A DNA stretch of 12,085 nt from positions 1 to 12,085 of the forward strand of contig DEKO01000123.1 of assembly GCA_002353885.1 (NCBI GenBank), in the 5' to 3' direction. Made by a program: the position numbers and the translations under genes. This document shows positions 5,977 to 12,085 of this stretch, piece after piece. The DNA is from Porphyromonadaceae bacterium UBA2720 (GTDB lineage Bacteria > Bacteroidota > Bacteroidia > Bacteroidales > Muribaculaceae). Each line of letters opens with the position of its first letter. The stretch's first letter is position 1. The notes beneath the pieces are model-generated. The model ran no database searches, was not told the origin of the DNA, and was given only the letters and a program-made list of their open reading frames with translations.

Positions 5977-6564
5977 ATGGATAAATTAAGTTATGCACTG
6001 GGCCTGAGCATGGCCAACAACTTCCTGGGCAGTGGCATCCAGGAGCTCAACATCGATGACTTTGCCGACGGACTGCGCGCCGTCTACGAGGGCAAAGAGA
6101 AACAGATGACTTTTGACGAGGCGAAAAAGGTGGTCACTGACTTCTTTACCGAACTCGAGTCGAAAGGGTCGGAGATGAACGAGAAGCTGGGACGAGAGTT
6201 CCTCGAAAACAACGCTAAGCAGGAGGGCATACACGTCACCGCCAGCGGACTGCAGTATCAAATCGTCAAAGAGGGCAACGGACCAAAGCCCGGCATCAAC
6301 GACTCGGTGACTGTGCACTACACGGGCCGGCTGATTGACGGCACGGTGTTTGACAGTTCGGTCGAGCGTGGTGAGCCCGCCACCTTCGGGGTGGGGCAGG
6401 TGATTCCCGGTTGGGTTGAGGGACTGCAGCTGATGAGCGAGGGCTCGGCATGGCGCCTGTTCATCCCCAGCAACTTGGCCTATGGCAAGCATGGCACGGG
6501 CCCTATCCAGCCCAACTCGACGCTCATCTTCGATGTGCAGCTCATCAAGGTGAACAAGAAGTGA
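5977..6564 (+). CDS. FKBP-type peptidyl-prolyl cis-trans isomerase, no signal peptide
   Basis: A 195-residue protein with an FKBP_N-like helical dimerisation domain (about 1-85) and a C-terminal FKBP domain (about 104-193), the layout of E. coli FklB/FkpA. It catalyses cis-trans isomerisation of X-Pro bonds and acts as a folding helper. Pocket residues match FKBP12: Y115, F125 and D126 in GTVFDSS, V142-I143, W146 in VIPGW, Y169 in AYG, and F185. No signal peptide or lipobox is present, so a cytoplasmic location is likely. It is followed 121 bases later by a second, exported FKBP gene and is probably co-transcribed with it, since no terminator is seen between them. Confidence 0.92.
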   Translation: MDKLSYALGLSMANNFLGSGIQELNIDDFADGLRAVYEGKEKQMTFDEAKKVVTDFFTELESKGSEMNEKLGREFLENNAKQEGIHVTASGLQYQIVKEGNGPKPGINDSVTVHYTGRLIDGTVFDSSVERGEPATFGVGQVIPGWVEGLQLMSEGSAWRLFIPSNLAYGKHGTGPIQPNSTLIFDVQLIKVNKK

Positions 6565-6574
6565 GAAGTTTAGG

Positions 6575-6595
6575 CGTTAGACTTTAGACGTTAGC
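6575..6595 (+). repeat. Three imperfect 7-base repeats between the FKBP genes
   Basis: CGTTAGA, CTTTAGA and CGTTAGC follow one another with a 7-base period just after the first FKBP stop. Such TTAGACGTTAG tracts look like slippage-derived intergenic filler, and no function can be assigned. The remainder of the 6565-6685 gap is AT-rich with no clear TAnnTTTG box. Confidence 0.45.
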
Positions 6596-6685
6596 AATAA
6601 GCTATAAGCGGGTCAGAGGCCACTATTTCACTATTTTTTGAATGACAGAATTACAAATAACTAATCAATTAAACAACTAACAACA

Positions 6686-7573
6686 ATGAAGAAGATTTTA
6701 TCTTTGCTTCTCATCGCCGCTATGGGCATCAGCTTTGTGGGCTGCAATGGGAAGGGCGATGCCGCTGGCAGTGGCAGCAAGGTTGACTCGCTGACATCCG
6801 AGTTCGGTAATTTCCTTGGTAACATGATCAAGTATCAGAGCAAGGCTGACTCGAATTTCAACCAGAAGGATTTCCTCAAGGGCTTCAAAGAGGTCATGAA
6901 GGGCGACACTTCGTCATACTACCTCCAGGGCATGGGCATGGCCATGCAGGTGATGAACCAGGTCTCGAGCTTGCGCCAAGAAGGTGTTGACATTGACGCC
7001 AACAAGGTCCTCAAATTCTTTGAGAAGGCACTCGTCAGCAAGGACAGTGTCAGCGACATGCAGCTGCAGACCATGATGGGCAACTTCCAGCGTCTGGCTC
7101 AGGAGGCTGTCAGCGAGGCTAAGGAGAAGAGCCCCGAGGCCATCAAGAACAAGAAGGCCGGCAAGGAATATCAGGACAAGATGGCCAAGCAGCCCGGTTA
7201 CAAGAAGACGGCTAGCGGTCTGGTCTACAAGGTTATCACCGAGGGTAAGGGTGAGAACTTCACCGACCAGGATGTGGTCATGGTCAAGTATGTGGGCAAG
7301 CACATCGACGGCTCGGAGTTTGACTCGAGCAAGGGCGAGGCTGTGCCCTTCCCGCTGACACAGGTGGTGCCCGGATTTGCCGAGATGCTCAAGCTCATGA
7401 AGCCCGGTGGCAAGGTTGAGGCCATCGTCCCCGGCGAGCTGGCTTATGGCGTCAACGGCAACCAGGGCATTGGTCCCAACGAGACGCTGATTTTCGAAAT
7501 GGAAGCAGTCGGTAAGAAAGAGGGCAACAAGCCTGCACAGGGTCCCAAGGCTATCCCCGTTCCAGCCAAGTAA
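6686..7573 (+). CDS. FKBP-type peptidyl-prolyl isomerase lipoprotein
   Basis: A 295-residue exported paralogue of the preceding gene. The signal MKKILSLLLIAAMGISFVGC ends in a lipobox (F17-V-G-C20), so it should be lipid-anchored and help fold proteins in the cell envelope. The N-terminal helical FKBP_N-like region covers about 32-165, including a charged helix at 140-168. The FKBP domain spans about 173-276 with Y202, F212-D213 (SEFDSS), Y254 in AYG and F270. The usual pocket-floor Trp is replaced by Phe (VVPGF, F231). The last 20 residues are a Pro/Lys-rich tail. The start is fixed by the signal peptide. Transcription ends at the strong hairpin 33 bases downstream. Confidence 0.92.
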   Translation: MKKILSLLLIAAMGISFVGCNGKGDAAGSGSKVDSLTSEFGNFLGNMIKYQSKADSNFNQKDFLKGFKEVMKGDTSSYYLQGMGMAMQVMNQVSSLRQEGVDIDANKVLKFFEKALVSKDSVSDMQLQTMMGNFQRLAQEAVSEAKEKSPEAIKNKKAGKEYQDKMAKQPGYKKTASGLVYKVITEGKGENFTDQDVVMVKYVGKHIDGSEFDSSKGEAVPFPLTQVVPGFAEMLKLMKPGGKVEAIVPGELAYGVNGNQGIGPNETLIFEMEAVGKKEGNKPAQGPKAIPVPAK

Positions 7574-7605
7574 CTAGGCAGTCACCTGAGTGACCGATAG
7601 CTATC

Positions 7606-7647
7606 GCACTCCTCCTCGCTGTCGCATGCGAGGAGGAGTGCTGTTTT
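7606..7647 (+). terminator. Intrinsic terminator of the FKBP pair
   Basis: A perfect 14-base stem (7606-7619 with 7628-7641, GC-rich) closes an 8-base loop and is followed by TGTTTT. It is the strongest terminator in the window. Confidence 0.9.
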
Positions 7648-7667
7648 CGGCAGACTGTGTGAATGTG

Positions 7668-7689
7668 TGCGTTAACAAAGTTTAACGCA
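7668..7689. repeat. Inverted repeat TGCGTTAA-N6-TTAACGCA upstream of the Lrp-type gene
   Basis: The 8-base arms are perfect and the spacer is CAAAGT. There is no T-run after it. It lies about 50 bases upstream of the -7 box of the regulator gene, where an operator for a dimeric factor would be expected. Confidence 0.45.
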
Positions 7690-7736
7690 ACCTACTAGAA
7701 ATAATTGATGGAAAATTGTAGGTCTATTACAGAAAT

Positions 7737-7754
7737 CTTTGTAATTTTGCAAAG
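7737..7754 (+). promoter_or_regulatory. Promoter with overlapping inverted repeat, Lrp-type gene
   Basis: TAATTTTG (7742-7749) fits the Bacteroidetes -7 box and is flanked exactly by CTTTG and CAAAG, an inverted repeat that would place a bound dimer over the promoter. The predicted leader is about 20 bases. ATTG at 7715-7718 is a poor -33 with a spacing of 23. Autoregulation is typical for the Lrp family, so this is a candidate autorepression site. Confidence 0.5.
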
Positions 7755-7777
7755 AAATTGTTAAAACTGCTATTTAT

Positions 7778-8242
7778 ATGGAAAGAATAGACAATCTCGA
7801 CAAGAAGATTTTGGATATCATTATGAAGAACGCGCGCATCCCCTCGAAGGATGTGGCCATGGAGTGTGGAGTGTCGAGGGCGGCTATCCACCAGCGCATT
7901 CAGCGTATGATTGATGTGGGTGTTATTGCTGGGTCGGGTTACATTGTTAATCCCAAGACGTTGGGATACACTACATGCACATTCATCGGACTGACACTGG
8001 AGCGAGGCTCGATGTACAAGACGGTTGTTCCTGAGCTGGAGAAGATTCCCGAGGTGGTCGAGGTGCACTTTACCACAGGCAGTTACACTATGATGATCAA
8101 GCTCTATGCGCGCGACAACCAGCACTTGATGGAGCTGCTCAACGGCAAGATTCAGCACATCCCCGGCGTGATGGCCACCGAGACGCTCATCTCTCTTGAG
8201 CAGGGGCTCATCCGGCAAGTGCCCATCAATTATAATGACTGA
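7778..8242 (+). CDS. Lrp/AsnC-family transcriptional regulator
   Basis: A 154-residue regulator of normal family length. The opening IDNLDKKILDIIMKNARIP (4-22) and helix-turn-helix VAMECGVSRAAIHQRIQRM (26-44) are typical of Lrp/AsnC. The RAM ligand-binding and oligomerisation domain spans about 65-142. It includes GSYTMMIKLYA (101-111), where members often have a GxYD-type turn; the acidic residue is absent here, so the ligand cannot be guessed. Members sense amino acids or related small molecules and bind DNA as dimers to octamers. The gene stands alone between two terminators, so its targets are not given by context. Its own promoter carries symmetric repeats that fit autoregulation. Confidence 0.93.
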   Translation: MERIDNLDKKILDIIMKNARIPSKDVAMECGVSRAAIHQRIQRMIDVGVIAGSGYIVNPKTLGYTTCTFIGLTLERGSMYKTVVPELEKIPEVVEVHFTTGSYTMMIKLYARDNQHLMELLNGKIQHIPGVMATETLISLEQGLIRQVPINYND

Positions 8243-8273
8243 CGCATAACATGAAATAACTACTGGACTACTG

Positions 8274-8299
8274 AAAATCCCCTTTTTTGGGGATTTTTT
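8274..8299 (+). terminator. Intrinsic terminator of the Lrp-type gene
   Basis: AAAATCCCC and GGGGATTTT form a perfect 9-base stem around a TTTTTT loop, ending in a T-run. It lies 31 bases after the stop. Confidence 0.85.
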
Positions 8300-8317
8300 G
8301 GTTTCTATCTTTTGGAG

Positions 8318-8325
8318 TAATTTTG
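8318..8325 (+). promoter_or_regulatory. -7 box of the lipoprotein-receptor pair
   Basis: TAATTTTG fits TAnnTTTG. The nearest TTTG (8297-8300) overlaps the preceding terminator and is 17 bases away, slightly short of the usual spacing. The predicted leader is about 25 bases and supports the ATG at 8356 rather than 8287. Confidence 0.5.
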
Positions 8326-8355
8326 CAGCCCGAAACAGAAATTGTGGTTAGCAGA

Positions 8356-9282
8356 ATGAAACTTTACTCAAGTAATAGATTTTTGACGGCAATGTTGGCG
8401 ACAATGACGACAGTTGCCGCATGTGCTTTGACATCAGGGGTTTATCGTACAGCTGTCACCCTCAAGAATGGCACGCAAGAAATCTTTCCCGACTCGGTCG
8501 TGCAACGCTTCACCTACACGCACGTCACACAGGCCGGAAAGACACGTCACCTGCTCAATGTCATCAAAAATGGTGAGGTGGACATGACCATCGATACCGA
8601 CAGCATCGTCGAACTTGACTATGGTGAGATGAGCAGCTATGAGCACTTTGCCGGTGAATGGTGGCTGGTGATGAGTCCCAATGGCGAACCCAACGAACAG
8701 GGCATCATGGTCACTGAGGCTGTTTCGGCTAAGGTGCATGCCGTGCTTCCTGCACCAGGCTCGCCGAACTATGGTAGCCTCATCTATTGCCACATCGACT
8801 CGATGCCGCACCGCATGGGGCTGCGTTACAGTGCCGACTTCGTGCTGCGCTATGCTCATGACGATGCTTTGCAACGCGGCACCATCACCATGGTGCTTGA
8901 TGACCAGCAGCCCGTCACCAGTCAGCAGTATGCCGGTGATGCGTCGACCTATGCCTACTTCAACGACGAGACCACCTGGTACATGGGAGTGTCGCCCCAG
9001 CACGAGGGGGGTGACACGGGTAACCGCTACATCTACTTCGTGGGCCAGGATATCGACACCCAGCGGCTACAGGGCATGGAAATCACTGCAGCCTGGAGTG
9101 ATGCTGACCAACTGGACCTGGAGCATGAGTATAGCTTCCCGCGACAGTATCAGATTTATTGGATCACGGCTCTTGACATCCCTTATAGTTATGTGGAACA
9201 CGATGAGGTGGGCATGATTGATATTTTCTCCAGTCCGCGCCTGATGCGGCATCCCTGGACCAAACCCCTAAAAGAAGAATGA
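8356..9282 (+). CDS. Putative surface lipoprotein of unknown function
   Basis: A 308-residue protein whose family I do not recognise. The start at ATG 8356 gives a signal (K2, R8, hydrophobic 9-22) ending in VAAC, a possible lipobox with Cys23; cleavage by signal peptidase I nearby is an alternative. The frame is open back to 8287, but that would begin inside the terminator. After the signal come two related segments, LKNGTQEIFPDSVVQRFTY and IKNGEVDMTIDTDSIVELDY, resembling the KDG...VDSIxF motif of many Bacteroidetes surface proteins. The rest is rich in aromatic residues and beta-like (e.g. FAGEWWLVM and YIYFVGQDIDTQRLQGMEI). Its TGA overlaps the ATG of the TonB receptor gene, so it probably serves as that receptor's surface partner. 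SusD and HmuY signatures were not seen. Confidence 0.75.
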   Translation: MKLYSSNRFLTAMLATMTTVAACALTSGVYRTAVTLKNGTQEIFPDSVVQRFTYTHVTQAGKTRHLLNVIKNGEVDMTIDTDSIVELDYGEMSSYEHFAGEWWLVMSPNGEPNEQGIMVTEAVSAKVHAVLPAPGSPNYGSLIYCHIDSMPHRMGLRYSADFVLRYAHDDALQRGTITMVLDDQQPVTSQQYAGDASTYAYFNDETTWYMGVSPQHEGGDTGNRYIYFVGQDIDTQRLQGMEITAAWSDADQLDLEHEYSFPRQYQIYWITALDIPYSYVEHDEVGMIDIFSSPRLMRHPWTKPLKEE

Positions 9283-12085
9283 GGCACTGGATACTTCTCA
9301 TGCTGGCTGCACTGAGTGTCGCTGTGCAGGCCCAGGTCGTGGTGCGCGGCGTGGTCACTGACGGCAAGGCTCCTGTCGAGTTTGCCACCGTCGACATCCG
9401 TCAGGGCGAGCAATGGGCCATGACCGACCAGCAGGGACGTTTTGCCGTGCGTGTAGCACGCATGGGCAAGGCCTTGGTGCGAGTCACCTGCATCGGTTAC
9501 GAGCCATTGCACACCACCATTGACATCCGGCAAGGCATCGACTCGCTGCGCCTGACGCTGCAGCCCACCAACCTGCAGTTGCAGCAGGTCGTGGTCACTG
9601 CTCAGCGACGCACCGAGAATGCTACCACCAGCTATGTGATTGATCGCCAGGCACTCGACAACCAGCAGATTGTCAACGTCAGTGACATCATGACACTGCT
9701 GCCTGGTGGCAAGACGGTCAACTCATCGCTCATGACCGACAGCCGCATTGCCTTGCATGCCCAGGGCGGAGAAAAAGGAAATGCTGCCTTTGGCACAGCC
9801 GTCGAGGTCGACGGACAGCGGCTGCAGAACAATGCCGAGATGGGCGAGACCACTGGAGTCAGCACACGCACCGTCAGCTCGACCAACGTGGCCAGCATCG
9901 AGGTTGTGCCCGGCATACCATCGGTCGAATATGGCGACTTGAGCAATGGCATTGTCAAGGTCAACACCAAGCGCGGACACACGCCATGGGAGGTCAGTCT
10001 GGGAACCAATCCCTATACCAAACAGGTGGCAGTGAGCAAGGGATTCGACATGCGTCATGGCGTGCTCAACGCCTCGCTCGAGCACTCTCGCAGCTACAGC
10101 AACCTGGCTTCGCCTCACACCGCCTATCAGCGCAACACATTGTCGCTCAACTATCGCACTACCACGCATTTGGCCGGTCAGCCCCTGATGGTCAATCTCA
10201 ATCTGGGTGGCAACGTGGGCGGATATAACAGCAAAGCCGACCCTGACCAGTTTGTTGACACCTACAGCAAGACGCGCGACCGCGTCTTGCGTGGCGGACT
10301 GCAGCTAGACTGGAATCTGGACCGTCCGTGGTTGGCTGCACTGTCGCTGCACGCCGACCTCTCGCTGGCCGACAAGCTGCGCACCAGCCAGGTCAACGAC
10401 AATAGCAGCAGTGCACAGGCGCAGATTCACGCCCGAGACGAGGGCTACTACATTGCCACCGACTATGACCAGGACCCCAATGCGCCCATTATCCTGGGCC
10501 CCACGGGCTACTGGTATGTCAAGAGTTACCGCGACAATAAGCCACAGAGCTTCATGCTCAAACTCAAAGCGCGTTGGCACCAGCAAGGCCGCACACTCAA
10601 CAACCGCGTGATGGCAGGCGTCGAGTGGACAGCTACGGGCAACAAGGGGCGTGGAGCCTACTACGACGACATGCGCACGGCTCCTACTTGGCGCGAGTAC
10701 CGCTACGACCAGCTGCCGTGGATGCACAACATCGCCCTCTATGGCGAGGACCGGCTCACCATCGACTTGGGTGGTAGTGGAAGCCAATTGCAACTGATGG
10801 CCGGCCTCAGGGCAGATATCACCCGCATCAGCCATTCGGACTATGGTACTGTGGCATCGTTATCGCCGCGCTTTAATACCAAATACATCCTGTGGCGAGG
10901 GCGCGACGAATGGGCAGTCAATGGGCTGAATGTCTACGGCGGTTGGGGCAAGAGCGTCAAACTGCCATCGTTCGAGGTGCTCTATCCCGCGCCTGCCTAT
11001 GCCGACCGCCTGGCATTCGTGCCTGGCTCGACAGTCGACAACCGTGCCTTCTATGCCTACAGTGTTACCCCATTCAAGCCTGTCTACAATCCCGACCTCA
11101 AGTGGCAGTATGCCCAACAACTGGAACTGGGCGTCGAGGCCGAAACCCGTGTGGCCTCTGTCTCGCTTTCGGCCTACCATAACCGCACCTATCGACCCTA
11201 TTTGCGCACCAGTCTGTACACGCCCTACAGCTACAATTTCACCTCGCAGGCTGCGCTTGAGGGTGACTTCCCCATCGCGTCGGCCGACAGGCTATACTCC
11301 ATCGACCAGCACACCGGTGTGGTCACTGTCACCGACCGCACAGGCCAGGTGGCTCCGCAAGTGCTGGACTATGTGACGCGCAACACCTTCCGTGCCAACT
11401 CGACCTACGTCAATGGCTCGCCCATCACCCGCACGGGCTTGGACTGGACTATCGACTTCAAGCAGATTACAGCTTTGCGCACCAGCCTGCGACTCGATGG
11501 CTCCTACTACCACTACCACGGCGTGGAGCACACCATGATTGCCGCTATGCCCTCGGGGGCACAGTGGATGAGCGACGGCGTCACACCCTACCAGTATGTT
11601 GCCTACTATGCCGGCACGGCACTGGGTGGCGAGGCCTATGCCACAGTGGCAAACGGCAGCATGAGCGACGTGGTCAACACCAACCTCACCATCGTCACCC
11701 ACATCCCTGCCATCAGACTCATCATCAGTCTGCGGCTCGAGTCGACTCTCTACGATGCGCGGCGCGCGTTGAGCCAAGGGCGGGGTGGTGCCCCGCGGGG
11801 TTATGTGTTGGCCCAGCCCACCGACTACTTCGGCACCCCCTACACCGGAACCGAGCGCGACTGCTATGTTGCCCTCTGGCCCGAGTACTACACCACTTGG
11901 AGCCAGCCCGATGTCAAGGTCCCCTTTGCCGAGCGCTTCATCTGGGCCCGCAATAACGACCCAGCACTGTTCAACGAACTGGCGGCGATGGTGGTCAAGA
12001 CCAACTACGCCTACAACCTCAACCCCGACCGCATCTCGGCCTACTTCTCTGGCAACCTCAATATCACCAAGGAGATTGGCGACCA
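9279..12085 (+). CDS. TonB-dependent outer-membrane receptor with carboxypeptidase-like domain (3' truncated)
   Basis: I read this frame directly: it opens at ATG 9279 (ATGA overlap with the upstream stop at 9280-9282) and stays open for 935 codons to the window edge. The signal peptide is MRHWILLMLAALSVAVQAQ. A carboxypeptidase-regulatory-like beta-sandwich covers about 20-95 (VVVRGVVTDGKAPVEFATV, then TDQQGRFAV and CIGYEPL). The plug follows at about 103-231, from LQQVVVTAQRR through the VEVDGQRLQNN turn to IEVVPGIPSVEYGDLSNG and VKVNTKRG. The remainder is a 22-strand-type barrel rich in aromatic and Tyr residues. Such receptors import a ligand using TonB-ExbBD energy. The plug lacks the SusC signature and no SusD follows within the window, so it is more like a siderophore, metal or cobamide-type receptor. 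The ligand is unknown; the upstream lipoprotein is the likely partner. Confidence 0.9.
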   Translation, partial: MRHWILLMLAALSVAVQAQVVVRGVVTDGKAPVEFATVDIRQGEQWAMTDQQGRFAVRVARMGKALVRVTCIGYEPLHTTIDIRQGIDSLRLTLQPTNLQLQQVVVTAQRRTENATTSYVIDRQALDNQQIVNVSDIMTLLPGGKTVNSSLMTDSRIALHAQGGEKGNAAFGTAVEVDGQRLQNNAEMGETTGVSTRTVSSTNVASIEVVPGIPSVEYGDLSNGIVKVNTKRGHTPWEVSLGTNPYTKQVAVSKGFDMRHGVLNASLEHSRSYSNLASPHTAYQRNTLSLNYRTTTHLAGQPLMVNLNLGGNVGGYNSKADPDQFVDTYSKTRDRVLRGGLQLDWNLDRPWLAALSLHADLSLADKLRTSQVNDNSSSAQAQIHARDEGYYIATDYDQDPNAPIILGPTGYWYVKSYRDNKPQSFMLKLKARWHQQGRTLNNRVMAGVEWTATGNKGRGAYYDDMRTAPTWREYRYDQLPWMHNIALYGEDRLTIDLGGSGSQLQLMAGLRADITRISHSDYGTVASLSPRFNTKYILWRGRDEWAVNGLNVYGGWGKSVKLPSFEVLYPAPAYADRLAFVPGSTVDNRAFYAYSVTPFKPVYNPDLKWQYAQQLELGVEAETRVASVSLSAYHNRTYRPYLRTSLYTPYSYNFTSQAALEGDFPIASADRLYSIDQHTGVVTVTDRTGQVAPQVLDYVTRNTFRANSTYVNGSPITRTGLDWTIDFKQITALRTSLRLDGSYYHYHGVEHTMIAAMPSGAQWMSDGVTPYQYVAYYAGTALGGEAYATVANGSMSDVVNTNLTIVTHIPAIRLIISLRLESTLYDARRALSQGRGGAPRGYVLAQPTDYFGTPYTGTERDCYVALWPEYYTTWSQPDVKVPFAERFIWARNNDPALFNELAAMVVKTNYAYNLNPDRISAYFSGNLNITKEIGD

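Noticed and set aside
8287..8355. Upstream in-frame ATG extending the lipoprotein by 23 residues
   Set aside because: It begins inside the terminator hairpin of the previous gene and upstream of the promoter. The extension would also hide the signal peptide.
8434..9003. 189-codon minus-strand frame opposite the lipoprotein gene
   Set aside because: It is His/Val-rich with no recognisable domain, and the plus-strand gene has a promoter, a signal peptide and coupling to the receptor.
10305..11777. Several minus-strand and offset plus-strand frames inside the receptor gene
   Set aside because: They are composition-driven shadows. The receptor frame is continuous from 9279 to the window end with plug and barrel features.
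11791..11800. CCCCGCGGGG palindrome inside the receptor gene
   Set aside because: It is short, codes for Ala-Pro-Arg-Gly in frame and is expected by chance in GC-rich coding DNA.
9279..12085. SusC-type nutrient receptor
   Set aside because: The protein lacks the SusC plug signature, and the partner lipoprotein precedes it and does not look like SusD.

Overview
The window looks like a chromosomal segment of a member of the Bacteroidales (Prevotella/Muribaculaceae-like; the genus cannot be fixed from sequence alone). Most genes lack a clear Shine-Dalgarno, many are preceded by a TAnnTTTG box typical of the Bacteroidetes primary sigma factor, and the gene content is typical of that phylum: DUF4143-type ATPases, a TPR-membrane-AraC regulator, DUF3990/DUF3791 genes and a TonB receptor with a carboxypeptidase-like N-terminal domain.

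Left part (1-4950, mostly minus strand, AT-richer, accessory in character). At the left edge is a DUF4143-type ATPase pseudogene with a large internal deletion and frame change. After about 370 bases without a gene comes an intact 402-residue ATPase of the same superfamily. Next is a tight minus-strand run of four genes, listed in transcription order: a DUF3791 protein (4886), a DUF3990 protein with ADP-ribosyltransferase-like motifs (4650), an unrecognised 83-residue protein (4178), and a membrane-anchored TPR/AraC-type regulator (3925, ending at 2231). The three small genes overlap each other and the regulator starts one base after the last, so they are probably one operon. It resembles a toxin-antitoxin-like cassette, though that function is inferred. 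The regulator gene is a GC mosaic, with an AT-rich stretch inside its sensor half.

Right part (5073-12085, GC-richer, core-like). A minus-strand sirtuin lacking the zinc-finger cysteines is divergent from two plus-strand FKBP-type prolyl isomerases, one without a signal peptide and one a lipoprotein. A strong terminator closes the FKBP pair. An Lrp/AsnC-family regulator follows, with inverted repeats around its promoter and its own terminator. The window ends with a coupled pair: a putative surface lipoprotein of unknown function and a TonB-dependent receptor, which start and stop across a shared ATGA and are probably an outer-membrane uptake unit. The receptor frame stays open to the window edge and is truncated there.
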